64,000 nucleotides of DNA. Source: Galbibacter pacificus (lineage in GTDB: Bacteria > Bacteroidota > Bacteroidia > Flavobacteriales > Flavobacteriaceae). The position numbers and the translations under genes are program-made. The stretch covers positions 1-64,000 of the forward strand of contig NZ_JAQSVC010000006.1 of assembly GCF_029603165.1 (NCBI RefSeq). The letters run 5' to 3'. Every line of letters begins with the position of its first letter. Positions within the stretch are counted from its first letter, which is position 1. Under the pieces are notes generated by a model. The model ran no database searches. It was given only the letters and a program-made list of their open reading frames with translations, and had not been told where the DNA came from. This document shows, piece by piece, positions 8,666 through 19,141 of this stretch.

Positions 8666-8783
8666 TTTTTTTGTGAAATAATCACGAAAATCGATATACT
8701 ATTTCAAAGAGGTTCTGCTGATGCATATGTTACAGGGAATAAAAATTGTATTTTTATAAGGCAAACCAATTAAAACATATCTT

Positions 8784-9221
8784 ATGGCTAATCAATTATC
8801 AACCAAAATACCTTGGTGGTTTTGGTTCGTTGCAATACTTGCCCTATTATGGAACTTTATGGGTGTTGGTGCTTTTATATCAGATGTTACCATGACAGAC
8901 GAAGCTTTACAGGCGCTACCGGACGCACAAAGGGAACTTTACGAGAATAACCCTATGTGGACCAAAATTGTATATGGAATAGCAGTATTTGGCGGTTTAC
9001 TGGGAAGCATAGGCCTACTGGCCAAAAAGAAATGGGCAAAACCCATTTTTGTAGTTTCCCTCATTGCCATTTTTATTCAAATGGGGTACAGCTTGTTTAT
9101 AGCCAAAACCCCCGAAGCATATGGCTCTGTGGCATATATCATGCCCGTACTGGTAATACTTATAGCTGCTTTTCTTATTGCTTTTTCCAATAGGGCCATA
9201 AAACGTGGATGGCTTACTTAA
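8784..9221 (+). CDS. Four-TM membrane protein, second tandem copy
   Basis: This protein has the same length (145 residues) and topology as the gene at 8228-8665, with roughly half the residues identical by eye. It keeps the W-F-W start, WNFMGVGAFI, LPDAQREL, SIGLLAKKKWAKP and the AIKRGWLT end. The pair arose by tandem duplication and has diverged well beyond recent copies. Each copy has its own upstream gap of over 100 bp, so they may be expressed separately. The function is unknown; transport or sensing in the inner membrane is possible. Confidence 0.82.
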   Translation: MANQLSTKIPWWFWFVAILALLWNFMGVGAFISDVTMTDEALQALPDAQRELYENNPMWTKIVYGIAVFGGLLGSIGLLAKKKWAKPIFVVSLIAIFIQMGYSLFIAKTPEAYGSVAYIMPVLVILIAAFLIAFSNRAIKRGWLT

Positions 9222-9358
9222 TAAAACCTATCCGTTGTGGTTTTTTACATGTCCCGATAGGTTGTATAACGTATCCATTGGAGTTTTTCACCGGGCGGGT
9301 GTATTTTTTAACGTATCCAAATGGTTTTTGAGGTGTTTTTGGTTGTGGAAACCTATTT

Positions 9359-10090
9359 TTACTGAACAGAGTCTTTTGTAGATGTTTGCGGTTGTGCTTT
9401 AATATCACCAATATACTTGGCGAGCATTTTCCCGTATTTAGATTGGGCCACCTCTGGCGTTAACAAGTTGTTTATGGAATCTAAATACTTAATGTTGGCA
9501 TTGTATACATTGGCCAAAGTAATATAGGGCGCGGCATAAGAATCGGTATGGTTGAGCACAAAATTTAATGTATACAGGTATTCTCTTGTATTGTTTCTTT
9601 TGGAAACTAAATTTAGCGAATCGGCAAGTGCTGTATCCCCATCTTTTTCTGCCTGAAGGATGTCTTTTATCAATTCCAGGTTTTTACCCGAAAATTTAGA
9701 GCGTATCTTTTTGTATTCGGTCCAGGTATCGTTGCTTTTAGAACCTTCTATTGTTGCTTCGGGTGCAAAATAGTCCCTAGTGGTTTTAATGGTAATGTTG
9801 CCGGGCTCTCCAAAAAAATCCAGCCTGTCGTTAAGCAGGTTGCCATCGTTTTTATCGAGATATAAGGTAAAAACCTCGGGGCTTTCTATGGAAGTTGAAA
9901 AGCTAAAGTTTGAATTTCCGTCAATTTCAATAGAATCGAGCGTAACTAGCGTACTGTCGTTAATTTTTTGAAAATATAAAGTCCCTTTTCGTAAACCGTC
10001 AACTGTTCCGTTAACGGTCATATTATTTTGTTCTTTTCCGCAGGAAACAAAAACAGTGGCTATAATTGAAGCAATAAGTAATCGGTACAT
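9359..10090 (-). CDS. DUF4369 domain lipoprotein
   Basis: Starting at the ATG at 10090 gives 243 residues with a lipoprotein signal (MYRLLIASIIATVFVSC, lipobox VSC), so the protein is probably anchored in the envelope. Residues about 25-110 (VNGTVDGLRKGTLYFQK, LDSIEIDGNSNFSF) match the DUF4369 module often found N-terminal to TlpA-like thioredoxin domains in Bacteroidota. Here no CxxC thioredoxin domain follows; the second half is a helical, Lys/Asp-rich region with the C-terminal QPQTSTKDSVQ. An upstream in-frame start at 10114 would push the signal peptide inward and is rejected. The role is unknown. Confidence 0.82.
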   Translation of the reverse strand: MYRLLIASIIATVFVSCGKEQNNMTVNGTVDGLRKGTLYFQKINDSTLVTLDSIEIDGNSNFSFSTSIESPEVFTLYLDKNDGNLLNDRLDFFGEPGNITIKTTRDYFAPEATIEGSKSNDTWTEYKKIRSKFSGKNLELIKDILQAEKDGDTALADSLNLVSKRNNTREYLYTLNFVLNHTDSYAAPYITLANVYNANIKYLDSINNLLTPEVAQSKYGKMLAKYIGDIKAQPQTSTKDSVQ

Positions 10091-10139
10091 GTTTGTTTTT
10101 TTTCTGAAGGGCAAATATGCATAAATCTTATAAAAATTA

Positions 10140-11405
10140 CTACACTTTAGATGCCAATTCCATTAAATAAGCACAAAATATTGCGCCATAGGTACCCACA
10201 GCGTAACCAAATACGGCCAACAAAACCCCAACGGTAGCCAAAGATGGATGAAACTCGGCGGCAACTACAGGAGCCGAAGCTGCCCCGCCCACGTTGGCCT
10301 GGCTCCCCACGGCCAAGAAAAAATAGGGGGCTTTTATAATTTTTGCCACAACCAACAGCAACAGCGCATGGATGCTCATCCACACCAAACCAATGACAAT
10401 AAGACCGGGATTGTCGAATATTTTAAAAATGTCCATTTTCATACCAATGGTGGCCACTAAAATATAGATACATATGGAACCGAATTTGCTGGCTCCGGCA
10501 CCTTCATAATTTTTAAATTTTGTAAACGAAAGTCCGATCCCGATAAGGGTGGCAATAGTAATCATCCAAAAAAACTGCGATCCAAACGATGCCAAGGCAC
10601 TGGTCTTGTCGCTCACGACATGAAAGTTCGACGTTAAGAAATCTGAAATGTTACCGGCGCCCCAATGTGCAATGCCAACAGCAACAAAGGCAATGGCCAA
10701 AATCATGATATAATCAGATAGGGTGGGGGTGCGCGTAATGCTTTCGGTAAAGGCAATTACTTTATTTTTTAGGTCGTCTATCGCGGTATTGTCTGCCTTT
10801 AACCATTTATCGATCTTGTTGCTCTTTCCAACCCCGAGCAGTACCACGGCCATCCAAAGGTTGGCAACCACGATATCTACCAGTACCATTCCGCCATATT
10901 TTTCGGGATTGTATTTAAAAATTTCAAGCATTGCAGCCTGGTTTGCGCCGCCGCCTATCCAACTTCCGGCCAATGTGGCCAATCCTCTCCAAACAGCATC
11001 TGGACCAACGCCGCCAACAGTATCTGGCGAAACTAGGGAAATTAACAAAATGGCAATGGGCCCGCCGATTACTATTCCTATGGTTCCCGTAAAAAACATA
11101 ATCAATGCTTTTGGTCCAAGGTTAAAAACAGCCTTTAGGTCGATACTTAACGTCATTAATACCAACGATGCGGGCAATAAATACCTACTGGCCACAAAAT
11201 ATAAATTGGAAGTTTCGTCAGAGATAATACCGAAGGAATTAAAAAGGGAAGGCAACAAATAGCACATAAGTACAGATGGTACCACCTTATAAAATTTGTT
11301 CCAGAAACCTGTTTTTATGGCCGAGGTGTAAAAAACAAAACCCAAGCATAGCATAATGATGCCAAATACAATGGTGTCGTTTGAAAATACGGGAGAATCT
11401 TGCAT
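10140..11405 (-). CDS. DUF819 family integral membrane protein
   Basis: The 421-residue protein has about 11-12 hydrophobic segments and the glycine-rich DUF819 signatures LAGSWIGGGANQAAM (around residues 146-160) and QANVGGAASAPVVAAEFHPSL toward the C-terminus. The repeated GGxAN / GGxAS halves suggest an inverted-repeat transporter fold. DUF819 proteins (YjcL-like) are uncharacterised. The gene is separated by 49 bp from the DUF4369 lipoprotein on the same strand. Transporter is inference; no substrate can be given. Confidence 0.88.
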   Translation of the reverse strand: MQDSPVFSNDTIVFGIIMLCLGFVFYTSAIKTGFWNKFYKVVPSVLMCYLLPSLFNSFGIISDETSNLYFVASRYLLPASLVLMTLSIDLKAVFNLGPKALIMFFTGTIGIVIGGPIAILLISLVSPDTVGGVGPDAVWRGLATLAGSWIGGGANQAAMLEIFKYNPEKYGGMVLVDIVVANLWMAVVLLGVGKSNKIDKWLKADNTAIDDLKNKVIAFTESITRTPTLSDYIMILAIAFVAVGIAHWGAGNISDFLTSNFHVVSDKTSALASFGSQFFWMITIATLIGIGLSFTKFKNYEGAGASKFGSICIYILVATIGMKMDIFKIFDNPGLIVIGLVWMSIHALLLLVVAKIIKAPYFFLAVGSQANVGGAASAPVVAAEFHPSLATVGVLLAVFGYAVGTYGAIFCAYLMELASKV

Positions 11406-11583
11406 TGATTAAAATTTTCGGGAAAATACGAAAATGAAAACAAATAGCAACACCAACGATTCTTTTAAAGCAAATAGCCGACTTGAAATACATCAAGTCG
11501 GCTATGTCCCTAAACTAATAAAAATAAATATTTAACTCGCTAAACAAAACCTCATAACCTGAGGAATCTATATGGATATGCGG

Positions 11584-13044
11584 TTATGCAGCGGGCAAAT
11601 CTCCTTTTTCCTTTATGGGAAGGGAAGAGGACCCCATTAAAAATTTATCTACATGATGTGCGGCTTCCCTTCCTTCGGAAATGGCCCACACAATTAACGA
11701 TTGCCCCCTGCGCATATCTCCGGCCGTAAAAATATGCGGGATATTGGTCTGGTAATTGCTATCGCCTTTTATATTGCTTCTGTAATCGGTTTGTAGCCCT
11801 AATTGTTCGCTTAAAGTTGCTTCTGGCCCCGTAAAGCCAAGTGCCAATAGGGCAAGTTCGCATGGCCATTCTTTTTCGGTACCATCAATTTCTTGCAACT
11901 GCGGACGTTCTCCGGGAATTTTAACCCATTTAACTTCAACGGTTTTAATGGCTTTTAAGTTTCCTTCCCCGTCTTTTATAAATTCTTTGGTTAAAATACT
12001 CCAGTTACGTTTTACGCCTTCTTCATGAGAAGAACTTGTTTTTAACGTAAACGGCCAGAAAGGCCATGGGTTTTCTTCTGTACGCGATTCGGAAGGAATT
12101 GGCATAATCTCAAAATTAGTAACCGAAGCAGCACCATGACGGTTAGAAGTTCCTACACAGTCGGAGCCCGTATCGCCACCGCCAATTACAATTACGTTTT
12201 TTCCTTTGGCATGTAGAGCTTCGGTAGGTTCTTTAATACCATCTACTACTTCGTTGTTTCTTTTTAAGAATTCCATAGCCTGTACCACGCCATTGGCATC
12301 GGCACCGTCTATAGGGAGCGGCCTTCTTTTGGTAGCCCCGCCACAAAGTACAACGGCATCAAATTCATTAAGTTTTTCGGCATCGTAATTTTTACCAACG
12401 TGCACGTTGGTTTTAAATTCAATCCCTTCTGCTTTAAGAATGTCCACACGGCGGTCTATTACCTTTTTCTCCAATTTAAAATCTGGGATTCCATACCTGA
12501 GCAGGCCACCCACTTTATTGTCACGTTCAAAAACGGTAACGGTATGCCCAGCCCTGTTTAATTGTTGGGCTGCGGCAAGCCCTGAAGGGCCAGAACCTAC
12601 AACTGCAACTGTTTTTCCGGTGCGGTTTTTGGGCGGGTTTGGTTTTATCCATCCTTCTTTAAATCCGCGTTCTACAATATATTTTTCAATAAGTTCGATG
12701 GAAACGGGAGGCTGGATAATCCCTAGTACGCATGCCGATTCGCACGGGGCAGGGCATAGGCGTCCTGTAAATTCGGGGAAATTGTTGGTGGCATGGAGTA
12801 TTCGTAATGCCTTGTCCCAATCGTTTTTATAAACCGCGTCATTAAAGTCGGGTATTAAATTTCCCAAGGGACAACCACTATGGCAAAACGGAATCCCGCA
12901 GTCCATACAGCGTCCACCTTGTTTGTTTAATTCTTCGGTATCGAGTTCTTTGGTAAACTCGTTGTAATTTTTCACACGTTCATCAACAGCAATAGTATCT
13001 TCGCCGCGTCTATCGTATTCTAAAAATCCTCTAAGTTTTCCCAT
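11584..13044 (-). CDS. gltD: Glutamate synthase small subunit (NADPH-GOGAT beta)
   Basis: This 486-residue flavoprotein passes electrons from NAD(P)H to the large subunit for glutamate synthesis from glutamine and 2-oxoglutarate. N-terminal iron-sulfur cysteines are C46, C49, C54 and C58 (CMDCGIPFCHSGC), followed by C97, C101 and C105 (LCPAPCESAC). The FAD fold VAVVGSGPSGLAAA lies at about 147-159 and the NAD(P)H fold VIVIGGGDTGSDCVG near 286-300. A conserved GDMRRGQSLIVWAI lies near the C-terminus. Its start follows the gltB stop by one base, so the two form an operon. Confidence 0.97.
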   Translation of the reverse strand: MGKLRGFLEYDRRGEDTIAVDERVKNYNEFTKELDTEELNKQGGRCMDCGIPFCHSGCPLGNLIPDFNDAVYKNDWDKALRILHATNNFPEFTGRLCPAPCESACVLGIIQPPVSIELIEKYIVERGFKEGWIKPNPPKNRTGKTVAVVGSGPSGLAAAQQLNRAGHTVTVFERDNKVGGLLRYGIPDFKLEKKVIDRRVDILKAEGIEFKTNVHVGKNYDAEKLNEFDAVVLCGGATKRRPLPIDGADANGVVQAMEFLKRNNEVVDGIKEPTEALHAKGKNVIVIGGGDTGSDCVGTSNRHGAASVTNFEIMPIPSESRTEENPWPFWPFTLKTSSSHEEGVKRNWSILTKEFIKDGEGNLKAIKTVEVKWVKIPGERPQLQEIDGTEKEWPCELALLALGFTGPEATLSEQLGLQTDYRSNIKGDSNYQTNIPHIFTAGDMRRGQSLIVWAISEGREAAHHVDKFLMGSSSLPIKEKGDLPAA

Positions 13045-13045
13045 T

Positions 13046-16000
13046 TTATGCTGTTGTTAATTGTTTAACTTCTTTTTCTTGTTTTGCCAGCATTTCCAGT
13101 GCTTTTTTATATTCTGTTGGCATTACTTTAATAAATTTCTGGCAGTTTTTATTCCAATCGGCCATAATGCGTTTTGCCAACGGGCTGTCAGTATACTTAA
13201 TATGTTCGGCAATTAAGTTTTTCAATTCAATTTGGTCGTTGTCTGAAAGTTCTTCCAGTTCCACCATTTCCATATTGAAGTTGTTGGTATCCAATGCGTT
13301 GTCTGGATTATAGATGTATGCAATCCCACCGCTCATTCCTGCTGCAAAATTTCTTCCTATTTTGCCCAGGATAACAGCAACACCGCCGGTCATATATTCG
13401 CATCCATGGTCACCAATACCTTCTACAACAGCTTTTGCACCAGAGTTTCTTACTAAAAACCGTTCTCCGGCAATACCGTTTATGTATGCTTCTCCGGTTA
13501 CGGCGCCATACATGGCAACATTACCGATAATTATGTTTTCTTCAGGTTTAAAAGTGGATTCTTCGGGAACTTTTACTACTAATTTTGCGCCAGACAATCC
13601 TTTTCCAAAATAATCGTTTGTATTACCGTTTACCTTCAAGGTAAGGCCTTTTGTGGCAAATGCGCCAAAACTTTGGCCTGCGGAACCTTTAAAGTTTAAA
13701 GTTAAGGTGTCTTCGGGCAGCCCGTTTTCTCCGTGTATTTTTGATATTTCGTTACTTAAAATTGCACCGGTTGTCCTATTTATATTGGTAATAGGGAAAT
13801 CCAAGCTCATTTTTTCTTTTCGGTACACGGCCGGGTGTGCTTGGCTTAAAATATCAAAATCGAGCACATTTTCCAGTTGATGGTCTTGCTTTTCGGTATT
13901 ATGAAGCTTGACATGCTCTGAAACCCTTGGTTTGTACAGTATGTTTGAAAGATCTATTCCTTGTGCCTTGTAATGCTGAATGGCCTTGTTCATGTCTAAT
14001 TTCTGACTTTGACCCACCATTTCATCAATCGACTTAAAGCCTAGGTCCGCCATAATTTGACGTAGTTCCTGAGCGATGAAATACATAAAATTAATAACAT
14101 GCTCCGGTGTGCCCTTAAAGTTTTTGCGCAATTCGGGATCTTGGGTAGCAATGCCCACCGGACACGTATTGAGATGGCAAGCACGCATCATGATGCAACC
14201 TGACGCTACCAATGGAGCTGTTGCAAAGCCAAATTCTTCGGCACCTAGTAAACAGGCAATGGCCACATCGCGCCCAGTTTTAAGCTGTCCGTCGCATTCC
14301 ATTACAATTCTGCTTCTAAGGTCGTTGAGCACCAAAGTTTGTTGCGCTTCGGCTATACCTAGTTCCCAAGGTAGTCCGGCATGGCGCAGGGAAGTTAATG
14401 GTGAAGCTCCGGTTCCTCCGTCGTAGCCGGAAATTAAAACCACATCGGCTTTTGCTTTTGCAACTCCGGCCGCAATGGTACCAACACCCACTTCAGAAAC
14501 CAGTTTAACATTTACCCGGGCTTCCCTGTTGGCGTTTTTAAGGTCGAATATTAATTGCGCCAAATCCTCAATAGAATAAATATCGTGGTGTGGCGGTGGT
14601 GAGATAAGACCAACGTAAGGTGTGGAGTTTCTCGTTTTTGCAATATCCGGATTTACTTTTGGTCCGGGTAATTGACCACCTTCGCCGGGCTTGGCCCCTT
14701 GGGCCATTTTTATTTGAATTTCCTGCGCATTGGTTAAATAGTTAATAGAAACCCCAAAGCGCCCAGATGCTACTTGTTTAATGGCACTGTTTCTCCAGTT
14801 CCCGTTAAGGTCCTTGTGAAAACGGTCTGGGTTTTCTCCTCCTTCGCCAGAATTGCTTTTCCCTTTAATACGGTTCATGGCAATGGCCAGATTTTCGTGC
14901 GCTTCTTTACTAATGGAACCAAAAGACATGGCCCCGGTTTTAAAACGCTTTACAATTTCTGTCCAAGGTTCTACCTCTTCAAGCGGAATCGGGTTTAATT
15001 CCTTAAAATTGAACATTCCCCTTAATGTCATCAAGCGTTCGCTTTGCTCGTTGATCATTTCGGAATATTCTTTGTAACTACTGTACTTATTGGTTCTTAC
15101 GGCCTGTTGAAGCTTGGCAACCGTGGTTGGGTTAAACATATGGCGCTCGCCATTTCTTCTCCAGCGGTAATCGCCCCCGATCTCTAAATCAAGGTTAGAT
15201 AAATCTTCGTCGTTTGTATAGGCTTTGGCAAAGCGTTTTTGAATTTCCTTTTCAATTTCGTAAATACCAATACCTTCAATACGAGTTGTGGTATTACAGA
15301 AATATTTATCGACAAACTTTTTGTTGAGGCCGAGCGCTTCAAATATTTGCGCACCGCGGTAGGAATGCAGGGTAGAAATCCCTATTTTGTTCATAATCTT
15401 AACAATTCCTTTTCCTATGGCCTTGTTAAAGTTGATAATGGCTTCTTCAAAAGAGGCGTTTATTTCTCCGTCGGCTACCAATTTGGCAATTATTTCGTTT
15501 ACCATATACGGATTGATGGCACTTGCGCCATATCCGAATAAGAGGGCAAAATGATGAGGTTCCCTTGGTTCGGCAGATTCAATAATAATTCCTACGGAAG
15601 ATCTTTTTTCTTTCTTTTTAAGTGCATGGTGTACATGAGAACATGCCAAAGCTGAAGGAATTGGTGCCATGGTGCTGGACACGTTCCTATCTGAAAGGAT
15701 AATTATGTTGCAATTTTCCTCATCGATAGCGGCACAGATTTCGTCCACCATTTCGTCTAAACGTGCTTCAAGGCCATTCAACCCTTTATTGATGTCATAA
15801 AGGATTGAAATTGAAACGGCCTTAAAGTCCGGGTGGTTAATATATTTAATTTTATCCAGGTCTTCGTTGGAGATAACCGGATTTTGGATTTTAAGTTTTT
15901 TACATTGCTCGGAAACTATGTCGAAGATGTTCCTGTCGCCACCAATTGACAAACTGATATCGGTTACAATTTCTTCGCGGATACCGTCTAATGGCGGATT

Positions 16001-17566
16001 TGTTACCTGCGCAAATAATTGTTTAAAATAGTTGAAAAGCAATTGTGGTTTATCAGACAATACAGCCAATGGTGTATCTGTACCCATAGAACCAATAGCT
16101 TCTTTTCCAAGGGTGGCCATTGGGGTAATTAGGGTTTTTATGTCTTCATTGGTATAGCCAAATAGCTTTTGCCTTGTTAAAAAGGCTTCTTTCTCGACAG
16201 GAGTTTTATTACCGGTATAAGCAATTTTTGCAAGTGGCAATAGGTTTTTGTCTAGCCAGTTTCTATAAGGACGTTTGGTTACGATACTTTCTTTAACTTC
16301 TTCATCGCCGATAATCCTTCCTTCGTTCATGTCTACCAAAAACATACGCCCCGGTTCGAGTCGGCCGTGCAATTCAACATTGTCCGGTTTTACATCGATA
16401 ACTCCGGTTTCAGACGACATAATTACATATCCATCCTTGGTAACGGTATACCGGGAAGGCCTTAATCCGTTTCGGTCCAACAGGGCGCCAATATAATTTC
16501 CGTCGGTAAACGGAATAGAGGCGGGCCCGTCCCAAGGTTCCATAATACATGAGTTGTATTCGTAGAAAGCTTTTTTGGTATCGGACATCGATTGGTGTTT
16601 CTCCCATGCTTCGGGAACCATCATCATCATAGCTTCGGGAAGCGATCGACCCGTTTGTAGCAGAAGCTCCAAAACCATGTCCATGGAAGCAGAATCTGAT
16701 TTTCCTTCAAGGACAATAGGCGGGATTTCCTTAATGGTATCGCCAAATATTTCGCTCTTAAAGAGTTCTTCTCTAGCCTTCATCCTACTTAAGTTACCCC
16801 GTAGCGTATTGATTTCCCCATTATGGCACATCAAGCGAAAAGGCTGTGCCAGATCCCAGGTAGGGAAAGTATTTGTTGAGAAACGCTGGTGTACCAAGGC
16901 CAACTTTGTAACTACTTCTGGTTGCATTAAGTCTTTATAATAAGTACTAATGTCTTGAGGCATTAAAAGGCCTTTGTATATAATCGTGTTGGTAGAACAG
17001 CTTGAAAAGTAAAAATATCCTGCTTCAGAGAGGTTGGAATTTAAAATGGCGTGTTCGGCTATTTTTCTTCCGGCAAAGAGTTTTGCATTAAATGCTTCTT
17101 CGCTAAGGTCTTGCCCATTTTTACCAATAAAAACCTGTTTGATAAAAGGCTCTGTTTCGGCAGCAATTTCACCAATGCAACTATGGTCTACAGGAACATC
17201 GCGCCACCCAATAATATTGAGCCCTTGTTTTTTAATGTTTTCTTCAAAAATATTGATGCATATTTGAGACTGGTTTGGCGATTTTGGCAAGAAAAGCATT
17301 CCTACCGCATATTCCTTTGGTTCGGGGATATCAAATTTACAAACTTGCTTAAAGAAGTTGTGTGGGATTTCTATTAGAATCCCTGCGCCATCACCAGTTT
17401 TGCCATCCGAGCTTACAGCTCCCCGATGCTCTAAGCGTATCAATATATCGAGGGCTTTATGGATGATATCGTTGGTTCTTACTCCATTTAGGTTACAGAT
17501 AAAACCTGCACCGCAATTGTCATGTTCAAACTCCGGAGAGTATAATCCTTGTTGTTGTGGCTTCAT
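13046..17566 (-). CDS. gltB: Glutamate synthase large subunit (GOGAT alpha)
   Basis: The 1506-residue enzyme combines an N-terminal class II glutamine amidotransferase with a C-terminal FMN/3Fe-4S synthase region. The nucleophile is Cys18 in DNCGAGF, so a 17-residue propeptide should be removed. FMN-barrel motifs ([27 protein letters not shown], then the cluster region [18 protein letters not shown]) are intact, and the C-terminal beta-helix (GxxG repeats, [11 protein letters not shown]) is complete. On the minus strand a TAGTTTTG -7 box lies at 17583-17590, close to the ATG. The gene heads the gltB-gltD operon. The 347-bp upstream region holds possible regulatory hairpins (separate entry). 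Confidence 0.97.
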   Translation of the reverse strand: MKPQQQGLYSPEFEHDNCGAGFICNLNGVRTNDIIHKALDILIRLEHRGAVSSDGKTGDGAGILIEIPHNFFKQVCKFDIPEPKEYAVGMLFLPKSPNQSQICINIFEENIKKQGLNIIGWRDVPVDHSCIGEIAAETEPFIKQVFIGKNGQDLSEEAFNAKLFAGRKIAEHAILNSNLSEAGYFYFSSCSTNTIIYKGLLMPQDISTYYKDLMQPEVVTKLALVHQRFSTNTFPTWDLAQPFRLMCHNGEINTLRGNLSRMKAREELFKSEIFGDTIKEIPPIVLEGKSDSASMDMVLELLLQTGRSLPEAMMMMVPEAWEKHQSMSDTKKAFYEYNSCIMEPWDGPASIPFTDGNYIGALLDRNGLRPSRYTVTKDGYVIMSSETGVIDVKPDNVELHGRLEPGRMFLVDMNEGRIIGDEEVKESIVTKRPYRNWLDKNLLPLAKIAYTGNKTPVEKEAFLTRQKLFGYTNEDIKTLITPMATLGKEAIGSMGTDTPLAVLSDKPQLLFNYFKQLFAQVTNPPLDGIREEIVTDISLSIGGDRNIFDIVSEQCKKLKIQNPVISNEDLDKIKYINHPDFKAVSISILYDINKGLNGLEARLDEMVDEICAAIDEENCNIIILSDRNVSSTMAPIPSALACSHVHHALKKKEKRSSVGIIIESAEPREPHHFALLFGYGASAINPYMVNEIIAKLVADGEINASFEEAIINFNKAIGKGIVKIMNKIGISTLHSYRGAQIFEALGLNKKFVDKYFCNTTTRIEGIGIYEIEKEIQKRFAKAYTNDEDLSNLDLEIGGDYRWRRNGERHMFNPTTVAKLQQAVRTNKYSSYKEYSEMINEQSERLMTLRGMFNFKELNPIPLEEVEPWTEIVKRFKTGAMSFGSISKEAHENLAIAMNRIKGKSNSGEGGENPDRFHKDLNGNWRNSAIKQVASGRFGVSINYLTNAQEIQIKMAQGAKPGEGGQLPGPKVNPDIAKTRNSTPYVGLISPPPHHDIYSIEDLAQLIFDLKNANREARVNVKLVSEVGVGTIAAGVAKAKADVVLISGYDGGTGASPLTSLRHAGLPWELGIAEAQQTLVLNDLRSRIVMECDGQLKTGRDVAIACLLGAEEFGFATAPLVASGCIMMRACHLNTCPVGIATQDPELRKNFKGTPEHVINFMYFIAQELRQIMADLGFKSIDEMVGQSQKLDMNKAIQHYKAQGIDLSNILYKPRVSEHVKLHNTEKQDHQLENVLDFDILSQAHPAVYRKEKMSLDFPITNINRTTGAILSNEISKIHGENGLPEDTLTLNFKGSAGQSFGAFATKGLTLKVNGNTNDYFGKGLSGAKLVVKVPEESTFKPEENIIIGNVAMYGAVTGEAYINGIAGERFLVRNSGAKAVVEGIGDHGCEYMTGGVAVILGKIGRNFAAGMSGGIAYIYNPDNALDTNNFNMEMVELEELSDNDQIELKNLIAEHIKYTDSPLAKRIMADWNKNCQKFIKVMPTEYKKALEMLAKQEKEVKQLTTA

Positions 17567-17913
17567 AATTACGTGGTTTCCACAAAACTAACAAGAAACA
17601 TGCGAATTTTTCAGTGTTTACAGCTAAAAAGTGTAATTAATTAGGCGTTCTGAATTATAGCTTATTAAAAATTCAATATCAAAATTTTGGGGTGGGGCAA
17701 ATTATCAAATCGTTAATTCAAGGACAAAAAAATGTTAATCCCTTTAATTATAGGGGGTGCTGACATTTTTTATTTGATTAATTGATAATTTTTCAAAAAA
17801 ACGAAAGGGGTTCAGTGTTTTTATTTTGCAATAATAGAAGTAACCCCTATTTTTTTAGGGGTTAGTTTGTGTATTATGTGTTTTTTATGAGAGAATTTTA
17901 AAATTTTAAACAC
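17567..17913 (-). other. Intergenic region upstream of gltB with competing hairpins
   Basis: No coding sequence is visible here. Read on the minus strand, AACCCCT (17857-17863), AGGGGTT (17842-17848) and AACCCCT (17807-17813) occur in order. The middle element can pair with either neighbour: the first pairing is a 9-bp hairpin with an A-rich loop, and the second is followed by a T-rich run. A probable -7 box for gltB, TAGTTTTG, is at 17583-17590. The region also marks the 3' end of the acyl-CoA dehydrogenase gene. Confidence 0.55.
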
Positions 17914-19056
17914 CTATTCCGCCAAAAGACCTCTTGAAATTACAACTTTTTGTATTTCTGAAGTGCCTTCGTATATCTGGGTTATTTTTGCATCCCGCAT
18001 AAGCCGTTCCACGTGATATTCTTTTACATAACCATTACCCCCGTGAATTTGTACCGCTTCAATGGCAGTATCCATGGCCACTTGGGAGGCGTATAATTTG
18101 GCCATTGCCCCAGAAAGGTCGTAATCGTGCCCGTTGTCTTTGTCCCATGCCGCTTTGAGGACCAAGTGCCTGGCGGCTTCAATTTGTGTGTGCATATCGG
18201 CCAGTTTAAAGGCTATTGCCTGGTGGTTGCATATTTCTGTGCCAAAAGACTTTCTTACTTTAGAATATTCTTTTGCAAGTTCGTAAGCACCCGATGCAAT
18301 TCCGAGCGCCTGTGCTGCTATTCCAATTCTACCGCCTGCCAGTGTTTTCATGGCAAACTTAAAGCCAAAACCATCTTCGCCAATCCTATTTTCTTTGGGA
18401 ACCTTTACGTCGTTAAAAATGAGCGAATGTGTATCGCTACCACGGATTCCCAATTTTTGTTCTTTTGGGCCAATCTCAAAACCGGGCATTCCTTTTTCAA
18501 GAATAAATGCATTAATGCCTTTGTGTTTTTTTTCTGGGTGTGTTTGTGCAATTACAAGGTAAACATCGGCGGTGCCCCCATTTGTAATCCAGTTCTTGGT
18601 ACCATTAATAATATAATGGCCATCTTTTTCTATAGCGGTTGTTTTTTGCGATGTTGCATCACTTCCTGCTTCGGGTTCAGATAGGCAAAAGGCGCCAATA
18701 ATCTCGCCCGAGGCCAGGCGCGTTAAATATTTTTTCTTTTGCTCTTCGGTTCCATAATTTTCCAATCCCCAACATACCAAAGAGTTGTTCACGCTAACGA
18801 TTACAGAACAGGAAGCGTCTATTTTAGAGATTTCTTCCATGACCATAACGTAGGAAATAGTATCCATGCCGCTTCCGCCATATTCCGGGGAAGTCATCAT
18901 TCCCAGAAAACCCAGTTCGGCCATTTTTTTTACTTGTTCCTTGGGGAATTCCTGTTTTTCGTCTCTTTCAATGACGCCGGGAAGTAATTCGTTTTTTGCA
19001 AAATCGCGAGCAGCTTCTTTTATGAGTAATTGTTCTTCAGAAAGTTTAAAATCCAT
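17914..19056 (-). CDS. Acyl-CoA dehydrogenase (short/branched-chain type)
   Basis: The 380-residue protein starts at MDFKLSEEQLLIKE (ATG at 19056); the upstream ATG would add 11 residues atypical of the family. It oxidises acyl-CoA to 2-enoyl-CoA with FAD. Signatures include the flavin-binding GAFCLSEPEAGSDA (about 123-136), the NWITNGG motif, the RxxFG motif (VRKSFGTEICNHQAIAF), and the C-terminal AKITQIYEGTSEIQ in which the Glu after Tyr is the usual catalytic base in short and branched-chain enzymes. Electrons would go to ETF. The precise chain length is not determinable. It is divergent from anmK. Confidence 0.93.
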   Translation of the reverse strand: MDFKLSEEQLLIKEAARDFAKNELLPGVIERDEKQEFPKEQVKKMAELGFLGMMTSPEYGGSGMDTISYVMVMEEISKIDASCSVIVSVNNSLVCWGLENYGTEEQKKKYLTRLASGEIIGAFCLSEPEAGSDATSQKTTAIEKDGHYIINGTKNWITNGGTADVYLVIAQTHPEKKHKGINAFILEKGMPGFEIGPKEQKLGIRGSDTHSLIFNDVKVPKENRIGEDGFGFKFAMKTLAGGRIGIAAQALGIASGAYELAKEYSKVRKSFGTEICNHQAIAFKLADMHTQIEAARHLVLKAAWDKDNGHDYDLSGAMAKLYASQVAMDTAIEAVQIHGGNGYVKEYHVERLMRDAKITQIYEGTSEIQKVVISRGLLAE

Positions 19057-19141
19057 TCTATTTTGTGATATTTTTATAAAATTTACCAAATATAATTTTA
19101 AAATGTAACATTTTCAATCATTCTTATTTATTTTTACACAG

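Noticed and set aside
9226-9325. AACGTATCCA direct repeat between convergent genes
   Set aside because: Two degenerate copies about 40 bp apart with an imperfect hairpin; too weak to call an element.
10248-11262. Plus-strand frames inside the DUF819 gene
   Set aside because: They are antisense shadows of the DUF819 gene without supporting features.
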